Assembly: GCF_030269445.1 (NCBI RefSeq)
Contig: NZ_BSTJ01000001.1
Location: forward strand, 211,898-275,897
Source: Actinoallomurus iriomotensis
Lineage (GTDB): Bacteria; Actinomycetota; Actinomycetes; Streptosporangiales; Streptosporangiaceae
Reading direction: 5' to 3'
Length of the DNA stretch: 64,000 nucleotides
In this document: one piece after another, positions 39,698 to 46,584 of the stretch
Layout of the letters: each line of letters starts with the position of its first letter
Position numbering within the stretch: position 1 is the first letter of the stretch
Translations under genes and position numbers: made by a program
The notes under the pieces: model-generated
Seen by the model: only the letters and a program-made list of their open reading frames with translations
The model's database searches: none
What the model was told of the DNA's origin: nothing

Positions 39698-40312
39698 TCA
39701 TGCCTGGGCGGCCACCTCGCGCAGCGCGCTCTCGAAGACCTCGGCCGGCTGCGCGCCCGAGACCGCCCACGTGCCCTCGAAGACGTAGAACGGGACCCCG
39801 CTCACGCCCATCGCCCGCGCGCGCTCCACCTGCTCGGCCACCTCCGTCTCGCCGTCGCCGGCCGCGAGTCGCTCCGCGACCCCGTCGAGCCCCGCCTCGG
39901 CGGCCAGGCCCGCGAGCGTGCCGTGGTCGTTCAGGTCACGGCCCTCCGCGTGGTAGGCGCGGAACAGCCGGTCGACGACGGCGTCCTGGACGCCCGCCTC
40001 ACCCGCCAGCGCGATGACCCGGTGGGCGTCGCGCGTGTTCGCGCTGATCGCCTTCTCCGGCTCGTACGGCAGGTTCTCCGCGGTCAGCAGGCCGCGCATC
40101 CGCTCGTGCATCTCGGCGACCCTGGCCGGGCCGCCGAAGCGGTCGGCCATGCGCTCGGTGGTCAGCCCGCCGCCGGTCGCCTCCGGGTCGAGCTGGAACG
40201 GACGCCAGGTCACCACGGTGTCACCGCCGAACGCCTCGGCGGCCGTGCGGAAACGGGCCCGGCCGAGGTAGCACCACGGGCACACGACGTCGGAGAAGAT
40301 CTCGATGTTCAC
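39698..40312 (-). CDS. DsbA-family oxidoreductase (FrnE-like)
   Basis: A 204-residue thioredoxin-fold protein of the FrnE group. It starts VNIEIFSDVVCPWCYLGRARF with the CPWC redox motif at residues 11-14; VTWRPFQLDP, MGVSGVPFYVFEG (cis-Pro loop) and the helical insertion are as expected. There is no signal peptide, so it is cytoplasmic, as are most FrnE proteins. GTG 40312 is the only sensible start because the conserved strand begins there. It is divergent from the FKBP gene. Some family members isomerise polyketide intermediates; no such cluster is here. Confidence 0.9.
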   Translation of the reverse strand: MNIEIFSDVVCPWCYLGRARFRTAAEAFGGDTVVTWRPFQLDPEATGGGLTTERMADRFGGPARVAEMHERMRGLLTAENLPYEPEKAISANTRDAHRVIALAGEAGVQDAVVDRLFRAYHAEGRDLNDHGTLAGLAAEAGLDGVAERLAAGDGETEVAEQVERARAMGVSGVPFYVFEGTWAVSGAQPAEVFESALREVAAQA

Positions 40313-40411
40313 GTCCGGCCCAACCCGGGCCGCCGCGCCCGCATTCCCCGGCCGCGTACAGGCATCGCTACGCTGGGCGGTTCGTACATCGTCGAACAGC
40401 GAAAGATTCTC

Positions 40412-40789
40412 ATGGCACTCGAGCGACCCGAGATCGACTTTCCCGAGGGCGAGCCGCCCGCCGACCTTCAGATCACCGACATCACGGTCGGCGACGGCCC
40501 CGAGGCGCGGCCCGGCTCCACCGTCACCGTGCACTACGTCGGCGTCTCCCACTCGACCGGCGAGGAGTTCGACGCCTCGTGGAACCGTGGGGCGCCCTTC
40601 GACTTCCCGCTCGGCGCCGGGCGGGTCATCCAGGGCTGGGACCAGGGCGTGGCCGGCATGAAGGTCGGCGGACGCCGCAAGCTGGTGATCCCGCCGCACC
40701 TGGGCTACGGCAACCGCGGCGCCGGCGGGGGCGCCATCAAGCCCGGCGAGACGCTGATCTTCGTGGTGGACCTCCTGGGCGTCGGCTGA
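40412..40789 (+). CDS. FKBP-type peptidyl-prolyl cis-trans isomerase
   Basis: A 125-residue single-domain FKBP. It has LERPEIDFPEGEPPADL at the N-terminus, then GSTVTVHYVGVSHSTGEEFD, the active-site aromatic cluster including FDFPLGAGRVIQGWDQGV, MKVGGRRKLVIPPHLGYG and the end LIFVVDLLGV. No signal peptide is present, so it is a cytoplasmic folding helper. Start ATG 40412. A strong bidirectional hairpin follows the stop. Confidence 0.95.
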   Translation: MALERPEIDFPEGEPPADLQITDITVGDGPEARPGSTVTVHYVGVSHSTGEEFDASWNRGAPFDFPLGAGRVIQGWDQGVAGMKVGGRRKLVIPPHLGYGNRGAGGGAIKPGETLIFVVDLLGVG

Positions 40790-40795
40790 GCCGTT

Positions 40796-40835
40796 GAGAG
40801 GCCGCCCGGGTCCCTGGGGTTCCGGGCGGCCTCTC
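40796..40835. terminator. Bidirectional terminator, 14-bp perfect stem
   Basis: GAGAGGCCGCCCGG (40796-40809) pairs perfectly with CCGGGCGGCCTCTC (40822-40835) around a 12-base loop. It sits between the convergent FKBP and NAD(P)H-binding genes and includes the end of the latter, so it can serve both. Confidence 0.85.
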
Positions 40836-41472
40836 AGTACGCCACCGAGACGTGGTGGCGTACCGAGCCGTCATCGCCGACCACGCCCAGCATGCAGGCG
40901 GCCAGGTCGGCCCGGGAGATCGTCCGGCCACCGCGCAGGTTGACGTCGATCGCGGTGCGGTAGCGGCCCGTGGCCTCCTTGTCGAGCAGCCGCGGCGGCC
41001 GTACGAGGGTCCACTCCAGCGCCGAGTCCCGCACCTCCCGCTCGCAGGCGCGCATGTCCTCGAAGGCATTCTTGAGCAGCGGGCCCAGGATCAACGGCTT
41101 GACGACGTAACGCGTGAACAGGCCGTCTCCCCCGTCCGCGAACGCGCCCGCGGCGCTGCACACGACCAGACGGCGGACACCCGCCTTGCCCATCGCCTCG
41201 ATGACGGCGCGCGCGGCGTCGCGGCAGATCGTCGTCGGTCCTCTGTCGCGGTGGCCGAGCGTCGACAGGACCGCGTCGGCGCCCTCCACGGCGGGCGCGA
41301 CGGAGGCGGCGTCGGTGACGTCCGCCGTGATCACGCGAAGCCGCTCGTGGGCGGGCACGTCGAGCCGCGCCGGGTCCCGTACGACCGCGGTCACGTCGTG
41401 GCCCTCCTCAAGCGCCTGTCCGACCAGCTGGGTGCCGGTGCCACCTGTCGCACCGAGGATCGTCAATCTCAT
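40834..41472 (-). CDS. NAD(P)H-binding SDR-like protein (BVR-B/flavin-reductase-like)
   Basis: A 212-residue atypical short-chain-dehydrogenase-fold protein. MRLTILGATGGTGTQLVGQA is the NADP-binding motif; VVRDPARLD, ADAVLSTLGHRD and VRRLVVCSAAGAF follow the NAD(P)H-binding (NmrA/BLVRB-like) pattern, and LEWTLVRPPRLLD is the C-terminal signature. I chose ATG 41472, where the conserved strand begins. It is divergent from a TetR gene and has a long inverted repeat in its promoter region, so it is probably the main target of that repressor. Such genes often respond to reactive electrophiles or quinones. Confidence 0.85.
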   Translation of the reverse strand: MRLTILGATGGTGTQLVGQALEEGHDVTAVVRDPARLDVPAHERLRVITADVTDAASVAPAVEGADAVLSTLGHRDRGPTTICRDAARAVIEAMGKAGVRRLVVCSAAGAFADGGDGLFTRYVVKPLILGPLLKNAFEDMRACEREVRDSALEWTLVRPPRLLDKEATGRYRTAIDVNLRGGRTISRADLAACMLGVVGDDGSVRHHVSVAY

Positions 41473-41503
41473 CGGGGCCTCGCCTTCCATCGTCTCGCGT
41501 TCT

Positions 41504-41552
41504 GGTTAGTGAGCACTCACCCACTACACTAGCCAGTGAGTACTCACTAACC
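41504..41552. promoter_or_regulatory. Paired TetR operators: 17-bp inverted arms
   Basis: GGTTAGTGAGCACTCAC (41504-41520) and GTGAGTACTCACTAACC (41536-41552) are inverted copies differing at one position. Each arm contains its own dyad, with GTGAGTACTCAC a perfect palindrome. They lie between the divergent reductase and tetR start codons (32 and 12 bases away), ideal for joint repression. Confidence 0.88.
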
Positions 41553-41564
41553 AAAGGGGATTCG

Positions 41565-42149
41565 TTGGAGACGCGCGACCGCATCCTGGACGCCGCCGCC
41601 GAACTCATGCGGACACGCGGCATCGCCCGTACGACCACCAAGGAGATCGCCAAGGCGGCCGGCTTCTCCGAGGCGACGCTCTACAAGCACTTTCGCGACA
41701 AGGAGGAGCTCCTCCTGCGCGTGCTGAGCGAGCGCGTGCCGGGCGTCGCCCAGATCGCGATCGCGGCCGGGCAAGGCCGGGTCGAGGACAACGTCTTCCG
41801 GCTGGTCCGCGGGACGCTCGACTTTTACCACGAGACGTTCCCGATGCTGGCCTCGCTGCTGTCCGAACCCGGGCTGATGGCGGCGCACCACGCGTCGATC
41901 AGCCGGCGCGGCGGCGGGCCCCGGCGTGCGGTCGAGCGCGTCGCCGCCTACTTCCGCGCCGAGCGTGAGCTGGGCCGCGTCCCGGAGCACACCGACCCGC
42001 ACGCGGTGGCCGCGCTGCTGACCGGCGCGTGTTTCCAGCAGGCCTTCTTCGCCTACTTCGCCGGGGGGCCGGACGCGGAGCGGGTGCCGGACGACGTGGT
42101 CACCGCGCTGACCCGCACGCTCACCGCCGCCCTGGGCACGTCCGGCTGA
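41565..42149 (+). CDS. TetR-family repressor
   Basis: A 194-residue TetR regulator. The DNA-binding domain (about residues 3-48) reads RDRILDAAAELMRTRGIA and EIAKAAGFSEATLYKHFRDKEELLL. The ligand domain has no recognised specificity. Translation appears to start at TTG 41565, which directly begins the conserved helix and follows an AAGGGGA ribosome site; no ATG or GTG is better placed. The paired inverted repeats at 41504-41552 mark autorepression and control of the divergent NAD(P)H-binding protein. Confidence 0.93.
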   Translation: METRDRILDAAAELMRTRGIARTTTKEIAKAAGFSEATLYKHFRDKEELLLRVLSERVPGVAQIAIAAGQGRVEDNVFRLVRGTLDFYHETFPMLASLLSEPGLMAAHHASISRRGGGPRRAVERVAAYFRAERELGRVPEHTDPHAVAALLTGACFQQAFFAYFAGGPDAERVPDDVVTALTRTLTAALGTSG

Positions 42150-42153
42150 ACGC

Positions 42154-42792
42154 TCAGCGCCGCTGGGAGCGGCGGGCGATGGCCCAGCCGAGCGCCACCC
42201 CGGCCAGCGCGACGAGGCCGCCGGTGCCGAACGCCGTCGCCATCGCCCAGGCGTCCGACGGCGCGCGGCCGCCCGCGTACGCCGGGGCGGGCGCCGCGAC
42301 CGGGCCGGCGGCCGGGGCGGGGACGGACGCGGCCGGGGCCTCGGCGCTCGGGACGGGACGGGCGATGGCGTGTTCGACCGCGGAGAAGAACTCCCCCGCC
42401 GTCCGCCTGCCCACGCTCGCGAGCATGCGCTGGCCGACGCCGCCGATCATGCCGCCCACCGTGGCGTCCGCGTCGTAGTCCACGCGGGTGCCGCCGTCCG
42501 CCTCGGACAGGCGGACCCGTACGGTCGCGTCGATGGTGCCCGGCGCGCCCTGGCCGCGGGCGCGGAGGGTGAACGCGTGCGGCGGCTCGGGGTCGGACAG
42601 GGCGACCTGGCCGGCGTAGGTGCCCTTGATCGACGCCACCCCGGCCCGGATCGTCATCGCGTACGTGTCGGGGCCCACCTCGTCGAGGCGTTCGCACCCC
42701 GGGATCGTCCGGGCCAGCACGGCGGGATCGCGCAGCGCCCGCCACACGTCGGGTACGGGCGCGGCGACGCTGACGCTGCCGTTGACCTTCAT
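42154..42792 (-). CDS. coxG: CoxG-type SRPBCC protein with C-terminal membrane anchor
   Basis: A 212-residue START/SRPBCC-fold protein of the CoxG (CO-dehydrogenase subunit G) family. It opens MKVNGSVSVAAPVPDVWRAL, with PGCERLDEVGPDTYAM and DYDADATVGGMIGGVGQRML, the family hallmark. After a Pro/Ala-rich linker a C-terminal hydrophobic helix (TGGLVALAGVALGWAIA) ends in RRSQRR, a tail anchor. In carbon monoxide oxidisers CoxG tethers the molybdenum hydroxylase to the membrane. A CoxLMS-like enzyme is encoded 6 kb away, and coxE at the right edge, so this may serve the same enzyme. Confidence 0.88.
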   Translation of the reverse strand: MKVNGSVSVAAPVPDVWRALRDPAVLARTIPGCERLDEVGPDTYAMTIRAGVASIKGTYAGQVALSDPEPPHAFTLRARGQGAPGTIDATVRVRLSEADGGTRVDYDADATVGGMIGGVGQRMLASVGRRTAGEFFSAVEHAIARPVPSAEAPAASVPAPAAGPVAAPAPAYAGGRAPSDAWAMATAFGTGGLVALAGVALGWAIARRSQRR

Positions 42793-42990
42793 CGTCGACC
42801 TCCTGTGTGAGCCCCGACACTAGAAAAGCCCGAGCGCCGGGCGAAGGGCAACAACTGCCGAGCGACCGCCGCGTCCTTTGACAATCCCCACCGGCGATCA
42901 GTACCCGATCCGGCCAAGTACCGATCAACACACTCCTATCGTGGGGTAAAGCGAGACAAGCGGAGACCAGACGCCACAGGGAGGAATCCG

Positions 42991-43839
42991 ATGGCGCTTC
43001 GGCCACCGGCCCGTACCGTGACCGCGACCGCCTGCACCCTGCTCGCCGCCGGCGGCCTCACGGCCTGTCATGACACCCGGACACCGCAGGCCGGACGCTC
43101 CCCGTCCGCCTCCGCCTCCGGCGGCCCGACCCGTCACCGCAGGCCCAGGTCCACCCGGTCCCCGGCGCGGACGACGACCTCGCCGGCGGCCCCGCCGACG
43201 GGCACGCGGACGACGAACCCGGGGTCCCGTACGCTGCCGGACGACGGCCCGCTCCCGCCGGTCATCAGCCACGTCCCGGTACGGAGCCGGATCGTGTTCG
43301 TCACGATCGACGACGGCTGGGAGAAGGATCCGGCGTTCGTCCGGCTGGTCCGTGAACGGCGGATCCCGCTGACGCTCTTCCTCACCAACGCGGCCATCAA
43401 GGACGACTACGGCTACTTCACCGGGCTGCGGCGCGCGGGCGCGCTCATCGAGGACCACACGATGACCCACCCGTACCTGCCCAAGCTGTCGTACGCGCGG
43501 CAGCGGGAGGAGATCTGCGCGCCGGCCGACATCTACGCCCGGCGGTACGGCACGCGGCCGACACTGCTGCGCGCCCCGTACGGCGCGACCGACCGCGCCA
43601 CGCTCCGCGCCGCGCGCGACTGCGGCATGAAGGCCGTTCTCTTCTGGCGCGAGGTGGTCACGAACGGCCGGATCGCCTACCAGTCGGGCCACCGGCTGCG
43701 TCCCGGAGACATCCTGCTCGTGCACTTCAAGCCGCACATGACGGCGGACTTCGAGCGGCTGCTGCGCACCATCGGCGAGCAGGGCCTCCGGCCGGCCGCG
43801 ATCAGGGAGCACCTGCCCGCCGGCTACTTCCGTTCCTGA
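42991..43839 (+). CDS. Polysaccharide deacetylase (CE4) lipoprotein
   Basis: A 282-residue exported protein. The N-terminus has a lipobox LTAC (LLAAGGLTAC) at about residue 23-26, followed by an 80-residue Ser/Thr/Pro/Arg-rich linker. The NodB-type domain has the catalytic TIDDGW pair of aspartates, the metal-binding HTMTHPYL, RAPYGA and GDILLVHF. CE4 enzymes remove acetyl groups from peptidoglycan or other envelope polysaccharides. ATG 42991 has a GGGAGGA ribosome site. It is divergent from coxG, probably unrelated in function. Confidence 0.92.
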   Translation: MALRPPARTVTATACTLLAAGGLTACHDTRTPQAGRSPSASASGGPTRHRRPRSTRSPARTTTSPAAPPTGTRTTNPGSRTLPDDGPLPPVISHVPVRSRIVFVTIDDGWEKDPAFVRLVRERRIPLTLFLTNAAIKDDYGYFTGLRRAGALIEDHTMTHPYLPKLSYARQREEICAPADIYARRYGTRPTLLRAPYGATDRATLRAARDCGMKAVLFWREVVTNGRIAYQSGHRLRPGDILLVHFKPHMTADFERLLRTIGEQGLRPAAIREHLPAGYFRS

Positions 43840-44019
43840 GGAACCGCCGCGGCGGCGGACCGGCGGGGAAAGGCAGCGCAAAGGCCGATCGATGTTCGCC
43901 TCCGGACGCGTCGTCGCACGGCGCGTGACGGGCCACGTGCGTGTACTCCTGCTGTCGGCGAATGACGGATGGTCTTCCGCCGTGACCACACGTGACTCTT
44001 TCCGGCCGGGGGCGGTCTC

Positions 44020-44916
44020 ATGGGCTCATTCACGCGATCGACGAGCGGCGCGGGCATCGCCGTCCTCACCGGGGGCATGGTGGTGGCGGCCATCCCGGCG
44101 CCCGCGACGGCCGCGGCGCGCGTCGTGCGGGTGCCGTGCAGCGCGACCGCGCTGAGCGCGGCGATGACGGCGGCCAACGCTTCGGCGAGCGCGCCCCTCA
44201 GCCTCGCGCCGCGCTGCGTCTACGACATCACGACGCCCGCGACCGCCGCGACGGCGCTGCCGGTCATCACCCGGGACGTCACCCTGCTGGGCGGGCCCGG
44301 CACGACGATCCGGCGCGCCCCGTCCGCGGCCGCACGCTTCCGCGTCTTGGAGGTCGCCGCGGGCGCGAGCCTGCGGATGGCCGGCGTCTCCGTCCTGAAC
44401 GGCGCGACGAGCGGCCTGGGCGGCGGCGTCCAGAACGCGGGCCGCCTGGTGCTCAGCCGGGTCACCCTGGCGGGGAACACCGCGGCCAACGGCGGCGCGA
44501 TCGCCAACCTCGCGGGAGGGAGGGCGACGGTGTCGCGCAGCGTCCTGAAGGCGAACACCACCACCAGTGTCGGTGGCGGCGGGATCCTCAACGCGGGCAC
44601 GGCGACGATCTTCGCCAGCGCCCTCCTGTCCAACACCGCGCCGATCAACGGGGGCGGCGTCAACACCCAGCCGAGCGGCACGACCTGGCTCATCCGCACC
44701 GCCGTCGAACACAACACATCGGGCAGCCTGGGCGGTGGCCTGTCGAACCTGGGGCACACCACGCTGAACCAGGCCGTGGTGCGGTTCAACCAGGGTTCGG
44801 CCGGCGGCGGACTCGCGAGTGCGAACACCAAGGTGCTCATCAGCCGGTCGGTCGTACGGGACAACACCCCCGGCAACTGCTCGCCGGTCAACACCATCGC
44901 GGGCTGCACCGGCTGA
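44020..44916 (+). CDS. Secreted right-handed parallel beta-helix repeat protein
   Basis: A 298-residue exported protein. After a short n-region, GIAVLTGGMVVAAIPAPATA forms a signal peptide with an AxA site. The mature part has repeated beta-helix coils, each with Gly-rich turns and Asn/Thr: VLNGATSGLGGGVQNAGRL, NTAANGGAIANLAGG, TTTSVGGGGILNAGTA, NTAPINGGGVNTQP, GSLGGGLSNLGHTTL, GSAGGGLASANTKV, about 26-30 residues apart. This resembles adhesin or polymorphic-membrane-protein style beta-helices without recognisable catalytic residues. Two C-terminal Cys may form a disulfide. A hairpin terminator follows immediately. Function unknown. Confidence 0.8.
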   Translation: MGSFTRSTSGAGIAVLTGGMVVAAIPAPATAAARVVRVPCSATALSAAMTAANASASAPLSLAPRCVYDITTPATAATALPVITRDVTLLGGPGTTIRRAPSAAARFRVLEVAAGASLRMAGVSVLNGATSGLGGGVQNAGRLVLSRVTLAGNTAANGGAIANLAGGRATVSRSVLKANTTTSVGGGGILNAGTATIFASALLSNTAPINGGGVNTQPSGTTWLIRTAVEHNTSGSLGGGLSNLGHTTLNQAVVRFNQGSAGGGLASANTKVLISRSVVRDNTPGNCSPVNTIAGCTG

Positions 44917-44919
44917 TCG

Positions 44920-44944
44920 GGCATCCGGGTGTAATCCGGATGCC
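44920..44944 (+). terminator. Hairpin terminator after beta-helix gene
   Basis: GGCATCCGG-gtgtaat-CCGGATGCC is a perfect 9-bp stem with a 7-base loop, four bases after the beta-helix stop codon and before the GNAT gene. Confidence 0.75.
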
Positions 44945-44975
44945 GGCCCCGCGGCCCTGCCGTCATACTGCCGGG

Positions 44976-45746
44976 GTGAGACGCTGGCGGCAGGTACCTG
45001 ATCTCGGCGCCGCGGGTACGTGCGGCCGATGCCGGGGACCGCTGCGGTCCTACGTCTACCGCTACCACCCCCGCGGTTCGGGGTCCTACGAACGCTGCGT
45101 GTCCTACGTCTGGTGCTCGCCGTGCCGCCGCTACGCCGGGCAGATGGTGCACGTCCCGAAGGACGAGGTGCTGCCCGACCCGCTCGGCGACCTGCCGGCC
45201 GACGAGCGCGACGCCATCCGCGGGAGCTCGCGCCTCGTGCCGTACGTCGACCGGGTGCTGACCCGCACCGGGGCGGCGCCGGAGCCGCACTGGGTGATCA
45301 CCCGGGAGCCGGTCGAGACGACGAGTCTGCTGCGGGACTACTTCACCGACGTGGCGTCGCGGTACTACGGCCGGCCGGCCACCGAGGCGGAGGTGGACGC
45401 GGCGCTGGCCGAGGATCCGAGCGACGATCTGGTGTGCTTCCTCGTCGGCCGACGCGGCGGGGCGGCCTCCGGCTGCGTGGGCCTGCGGCTGCTCGGTCCC
45501 GGCGTCACCGAGCTGACCCGACTGTTCGTCCATCCGAGGGCCCGGCGGACCGGCGGGGGCCACGCGCTGCTCGCCGCCGCCGAAGACGCGGCGGTCGACG
45601 ACCTGCGGGCGCACACGATGCGGCTCGACACCCGGCACGACCTGGTCGAGGCGCGCGCCCTGTACGCGGCGCACGGCTACGCCGAGATCCCGGCGTACTC
45701 GCACGGCCCGTACGCCGAGCACTGGTTCGAGAAGCACCTGGGCTGA
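44976..45746 (+). CDS. Zinc-ribbon/GNAT N-acetyltransferase fusion
   Basis: A 256-residue two-domain protein. The N-terminal part has four cysteines in C-x2-C pairs, TCGRCRGPLRSYVYRY and VWCSPCRRYAG, likely a zinc ribbon. Residues from about 95 on form a GNAT domain: LTRLFVHPRARRTGGGHALL is the acetyl-CoA (Q/RxxGxG/A-like) binding segment, then ARALYAAHGYAEIPAYSHGPYAEHWFEKHL, a typical GNAT end. GTG 44976 keeps the zinc-ribbon intact. The fusion suggests a nucleic-acid or protein target, but that is inference. Confidence 0.85.
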   Translation: MRRWRQVPDLGAAGTCGRCRGPLRSYVYRYHPRGSGSYERCVSYVWCSPCRRYAGQMVHVPKDEVLPDPLGDLPADERDAIRGSSRLVPYVDRVLTRTGAAPEPHWVITREPVETTSLLRDYFTDVASRYYGRPATEAEVDAALAEDPSDDLVCFLVGRRGGAASGCVGLRLLGPGVTELTRLFVHPRARRTGGGHALLAAAEDAAVDDLRAHTMRLDTRHDLVEARALYAAHGYAEIPAYSHGPYAEHWFEKHLG

Positions 45747-45757
45747 AAATTGCGCGC

Positions 45758-45789
45758 CCCGAAAGATTGCGGGGTCCGCACTTTTCGGG
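45758..45789. promoter_or_regulatory. Inverted repeat upstream of tetR at 45803
   Basis: CCCGAAA (45758-45764) and TTTCGGG (45783-45789) are inverted copies separated by 18 bases, ending 13 bases before the tetR start. It could be a TetR operator or the terminator of the upstream acetyltransferase gene. Confidence 0.45.
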
Positions 45790-45802
45790 TTAGTGTCATG
45801 GC

Positions 45803-46414
45803 ATGACCACCGCACGCGCGCCCGGCCACCGGGAGCGCAAGAAGCAGCAGACGCGTGAGGCCCTCAGCTGGGCCGCGCTGCGCCTCACGGTCGAACGCGG
45901 GCTCGGCAACGTCCTGGTCGAGGACATCGCCGCCGAGGCGGGCGTCTCGCCGCGCACCTTCAACAACTACTTCTCCAGCAAGGCCGAGGCCATCGTCTGG
46001 CGGCAGCTCGACCGCCTGCGCCGCGTCGCCGGCCTGCTCCGCGAGCGCCCGCCGGCCGAGCCTCTCTGGGAGGCCGTCACCGCCGCGGTCACGGCCACCT
46101 TCGACCACGGCGAGGCCCTGCCCGACCAGCGGTGGACCGAGGGCGTGCGCCTCATGCTCGGCGAGCCCGAGCTGCAGGCGGAGCTGATCAAAGGCGGCGC
46201 GGCGGTCGAGCACGAGGTCGCCGCCGTGATCGCCGAGCGCACCGGCACCGACGCCGACCGCGACCTGTACCCGCTGTTGATGGCCGGGGCCGTCACCGCC
46301 GCCGTCCGGATCGCCGGGGAGCAGTGGCTGCGCACCGATCCGCCGGTGCCGCTGCCCACGCTGCTCCGCGACGCACTGGAGCGGCTGGCCGCCGGCCTGC
46401 CCGTCCCCGAGTAG
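45803..46414 (+). CDS. TetR-family repressor
   Basis: A 203-residue TetR regulator. The basic leader GHRERKKQQTREALSWAALR leads into the helix-turn-helix VEDIAAEAGVSPRTFNNYFSSKAEAI (about residues 38-63). The effector-binding domain fits the mycofactocin/MftR-like group often found with oxidoreductases. ATG 45803. The FAD monooxygenase gene follows on the same strand after a 170-base spacer full of hairpin repeats, so it is a candidate target. Confidence 0.92.
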   Translation: MTTARAPGHRERKKQQTREALSWAALRLTVERGLGNVLVEDIAAEAGVSPRTFNNYFSSKAEAIVWRQLDRLRRVAGLLRERPPAEPLWEAVTAAVTATFDHGEALPDQRWTEGVRLMLGEPELQAELIKGGAAVEHEVAAVIAERTGTDADRDLYPLLMAGAVTAAVRIAGEQWLRTDPPVPLPTLLRDALERLAAGLPVPE

Positions 46415-46430
46415 CCCTCTCCCCCATCAG

Positions 46431-46570
46431 CGGCCTCGCGCGAGGCCGCCATCTGACCCTGCCCCCTAACGGCCTGCGCGCGAGGCCGCCATCTCAGCCT
46501 GCCCACATCACGCACGGCCTTTCCCCTCCACGGCCTCCGCGCGAGGCCGCCATTTCGCCCTGCCCACATC
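46431..46570 (+). repeat. Three imperfect hairpin repeats between tetR and monooxygenase
   Basis: A unit built around CGGCCTCGCGCGAGGCCG, followed by CCATYT and CCTGCCC, occurs three times: about 46431-46464, 46470-46507 and 46531-46568. Copies 2 and 3 end CCTGCCCACATCACG. Each core can form a strong stem (GGCCTC/GAGGCC). It may be a stacked regulator or translation-control element for the monooxygenase, or a remnant of a small dispersed repeat. Confidence 0.75.
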
Positions 46571-46584
46571 ACGGGAGGAACCCC

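Noticed and set aside
37604-40789. 1061-codon plus-strand open frame
   Set aside because: Only its last 125 codons are a real gene (FKBP); the rest is antisense to hyuA and dsbA.
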